From assembly GCA_013696065.1 (NCBI GenBank), contig JACCZJ010000141.1, positions 1 to 25,758 of the forward strand: a stretch of DNA of 25,758 nt, written 5' to 3'. The position numbers and the translations under genes were made by a program. How positions within the stretch are numbered: the stretch's first letter is position 1; every line of letters begins with the position of its first letter. The DNA is from Nocardioidaceae bacterium. Lineage in GTDB: Bacteria > Actinomycetota > Actinomycetes > Propionibacteriales > Nocardioidaceae. Under the pieces are notes generated by a model. The model was not told the DNA's origin and did not search any database. It worked only from the letters and a program-made list of their open reading frames with translations. Below are positions 24,165 to 25,758 of this stretch, piece after piece.

Positions 24165-24968
24165 ATGCCCGAGACGGTGGTAGAGCTGGCTGGCGTTTCG
24201 GTCGTCCGCGGCGGGAGCCGGCTCTTGAAATCCGTCTCGTGGGAAGTCAGGGCGGACGAGCGTTGGGTCGTCCTCGGACCCAACGGAGCCGGCAAGACGA
24301 CCTTGCTGCAGATTCTGAGTGCCCACCTGTATCCGACGGAGGGCGTTGTCGGATTGCTCGGTGAGGTCGTGGGCACGGTCGACGTGTTCGAACTGCGCCC
24401 GCGCATCGGCCTGACGAGCAGCGCGCTGGCCGACCGCATCCCACCGGCAGAAAAGGTCAAGGATGTCGTCGTCTCCGCGTCATATGCCGTGTTTGGTCGT
24501 TGGCGTGAGATGTATGACGACCTGGACCACACGCGAGCCGCATCTTTGCTGTCCGAGCTGGGAGTCGCTCATCTCGCGAGCAGAACGTTCGGCACCTTGA
24601 GTGAGGGCGAGCGCAAACGCGTGCAGATCGCGCGGAGCCTGATGACCGATCCCGAGCTCTTGCTGCTGGACGAGCCGGCCGCAGGTTTGGACCTTGGTGG
24701 GCGAGAGGATCTGGTCAGCACCTTGTCGGTGCTCGCCGCCGACGCGGCCTCGCCCGCCACCGTCTTGGTGAGCCATCACGTCGAGGAGATACCGCCCGGA
24801 TTCACTCATGTGTTGCTGATGCGAGGCGGCGAGATCGTTGCCGCTGGACCACTGCGAAGCGCGCTGACTGAGGCCGCGCTGTCGCAGACCTTCGGGATGG
24901 GCCTGGAGCTCACTGAGACTGACGGACGTTTCAGCGCGCGTCGCAGGTCGAGCGCGCACCGCCGCTGA
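24165..24968 (+). CDS. Lone ABC transporter ATP-binding protein (ModF-like, COG1119 type)
   Basis: 267 aa with a single nucleotide-binding domain: Walker A GPNGAGKTT (38-46), variant signature LSEGERKRVQIARSL (145-159), Walker B LLLLDEPAAGLD (165-176), VSHHVEEIPPGF (202-213). The LSEGE signature and EEIPPGFTHVLLM ending resemble the ModF-like ATPases rather than importer subunits. A Q-loop glutamine is not evident where expected (IGLTSSALAD). No permease or binding protein is adjacent, so a cytoplasmic or unknown role, or a distant partner, is possible. GAGGAG lies 5 nt before the ATG, which decides the start. Confidence 0.88.
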   Translation: MPETVVELAGVSVVRGGSRLLKSVSWEVRADERWVVLGPNGAGKTTLLQILSAHLYPTEGVVGLLGEVVGTVDVFELRPRIGLTSSALADRIPPAEKVKDVVVSASYAVFGRWREMYDDLDHTRAASLLSELGVAHLASRTFGTLSEGERKRVQIARSLMTDPELLLLDEPAAGLDLGGREDLVSTLSVLAADAASPATVLVSHHVEEIPPGFTHVLLMRGGEIVAAGPLRSALTEAALSQTFGMGLELTETDGRFSARRRSSAHRR

Positions 24969-24986
24969 TTCGTGGGTGCTGTCGGA

Positions 24987-25002
24987 TAGTGTCGACCGTA
25001 TG
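24987..25002 (+). promoter_or_regulatory. Putative -10 box of leaderless nfeD gene
   Basis: TAGTGT (24987-24992), then 7 nt, then the ATG at 25000. There is no Shine-Dalgarno. This is the same arrangement as before moaA and the ABC-ctaA operon, only about 20 bp after the upstream ABC ATPase stop, so nfeD probably has its own promoter. Confidence 0.42.
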
Positions 25003-25446
25003 GAATGGCTGCAATCGCACGCTTGGCAAACCTGGCTGATTGCGGCTCTCCTGCTGGCTGGCGCCGAGATGGCCACGATGGACTTTGCGCTGCTCATGTT
25101 GGCCGTCGGGGCGGGCGCCGGTTGTCTGATGGCTTTGCTGGGCCTGCCTGTCGTCGCTCAAGTGCTCATCGCCGTCGCTGTCTCAGTCGCCCTAATCGCG
25201 TTCGTGCGTCCGACTATCGTGCGCCGGCTGCACGCTGGGCCAACGTTGCAGAACGGACCAGAGGCGCTCGTTGGCAAGAGCGGCCTGGTGCTCGAACGGG
25301 TGACGGCCCACACCGGCAGGGTCAAGCTCAGTGGCGAGGTTTGGTCAGCGCGGGCCCTGGAGGAATCTCACGTGATCGAGCCGGGCAGCAAGGTGGCGGT
25401 CTCGCAGATCGACGGCGCCACCGCTGTCGTCTATCCGATTCCATAG
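25000..25446 (+). CDS. NfeD family membrane protein
   Basis: 148 aa short-form NfeD (no N-terminal ClpP-like protease domain). Two or three membrane helices (TWLIAALLLAGAEMA, FALLMLAVGAGAGCLMALLG, AQVLIAVAVSVALIAFV) precede a C-terminal OB-fold domain (ALVGKSGLVLERVTA, then GRVKLSGEVWSARAL and GSKVAVSQIDGATAVVYP). These proteins partner with SPFH/stomatin proteins in membrane microdomains, and exactly such a gene follows after 65 bp. ATG 25000 is preferred over GTG 24976 because relatives begin just before the first helix and a -10 lies 7 nt upstream. Confidence 0.93.
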   Translation: MEWLQSHAWQTWLIAALLLAGAEMATMDFALLMLAVGAGAGCLMALLGLPVVAQVLIAVAVSVALIAFVRPTIVRRLHAGPTLQNGPEALVGKSGLVLERVTAHTGRVKLSGEVWSARALEESHVIEPGSKVAVSQIDGATAVVYPIP

Positions 25447-25511
25447 CAAGTTCACATCGGTCTCGGCAAACCAGCGCACATCCACCAGATCAGCGACAGG
25501 GGAGTCAACAG

Positions 25512-25758
25512 ATGTTCGTGTGGATCACACTAGGGATCATCGTCATACTGGCGATCGTCGTGCTGCTCAAGGCGGTACGCATCGTTCCGCAGGCGTATGC
25601 GGGGATCGTGGAGAGGTTCGGCAAATACCGGATCACGTTGACCGCGGGGCTGAACATCGTGACCCCGTTTGTCGACCGGGTCCGATACCAGATCGACCTC
25701 CGCGAGCAGGTGGTGTCGTTCCCGCCGCAGCCGGTCATCACCGAGGACAACCTGGTGG
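25512..25758 (+). CDS. SPFH/stomatin-like (band 7) protein, partial
   Basis: The reading frame from ATG 25512 (GGGGAG about 8 nt upstream) runs off the window end after 82 codons. N-terminal membrane anchor FVWITLGIIVILAIVVLLKA, then the start of the band 7 domain: VRIVPQAYAGIVERFGKY, GLNIVTPFVDRVRY and DLREQVVSFPPQPVITEDN, as in QmcA/stomatin-like proteins. The gene order NfeD then stomatin is a classic operon. It is expected to scaffold membrane microdomains or protease complexes. The C-terminal half is not visible. Confidence 0.93.
   Translation, partial: MFVWITLGIIVILAIVVLLKAVRIVPQAYAGIVERFGKYRITLTAGLNIVTPFVDRVRYQIDLREQVVSFPPQPVITEDNLV

Overview
The window is GC-rich, densely coded and bacterial. 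Gene families and order point to an actinomycete (Actinomycetota), most likely order Micrococcales near the Intrasporangiaceae/Dermatophilaceae. The supporting features are a ctaA-ABC exporter cluster divergent from a sufR-led SUF operon, a Rieske ferredoxin inside that operon, SufU-type rather than SufA/E-type partners, actinobacterial VLRF1, DUF3099, a FabG/InhA-like pair, GTG/TTG starts, and TANNNT boxes 6-7 nt ahead of start codons that suggest leaderless mRNAs. The genus assignment is inference only.

Layout. 1-3102 (minus): an ABC-2 exporter (ATPase, then permease), heme A synthase CtaA and a DUF1028 protein cut by the window edge, all overlapping or nearly so, read as one operon. 3103-3212: divergent control region with a perfect 11-bp inverted repeat and a second palindrome on the sufR start. 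3213-9979 (plus): sufR-sufB-(198-bp spacer)-sufD-Rieske ferredoxin-sufC-sufS-sufU-sufT, a complete Fe-S cluster assembly operon, mostly with 1-4 bp overlaps. 10034-10693: an acVLRF1-type peptidyl-tRNA hydrolase/release factor, ending in an unusual cluster of direct and inverted repeats shared with the convergent zinc metallopeptidase (10804-11757, minus).

11936-16966 (plus): an ABC-F ATPase, an MsbA-like ABC exporter half, an SDR-fold protein that has lost the catalytic Tyr and Lys, and a secreted CHRD protein. 16963-17739 (minus): SURF1, the cytochrome oxidase assembly factor, functionally linked to CtaA at the other end of the window. 17740-18580 is an 841-bp stretch without a convincing gene. 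18581-19594: moaA, apparently leaderless. 19606-20136 (minus): a small Cys/His protein and DUF3099. 20269-22117 (plus): dodecin, fabG and an InhA-like fabI, the core of type II fatty acid synthesis. 22140-24080 (minus): a conserved protein of unknown function and serB. 24165 to the end (plus): a lone ABC ATPase, an NfeD protein and the start of its SPFH/stomatin partner, cut by the window edge.

No rRNA, tRNA, CRISPR array, insertion sequence, integrase or phage gene was seen; this is chromosomal core with a few accessory-looking spots. No wholly new multi-gene system is evident. The most promising unexplained items are the sufB-sufD spacer (stop-codon hairpin plus a possible coupled small ORF), the palindrome between the exporter and sufR, the repeat cluster at 10688-10783, and the SDR with a rewritten active site.
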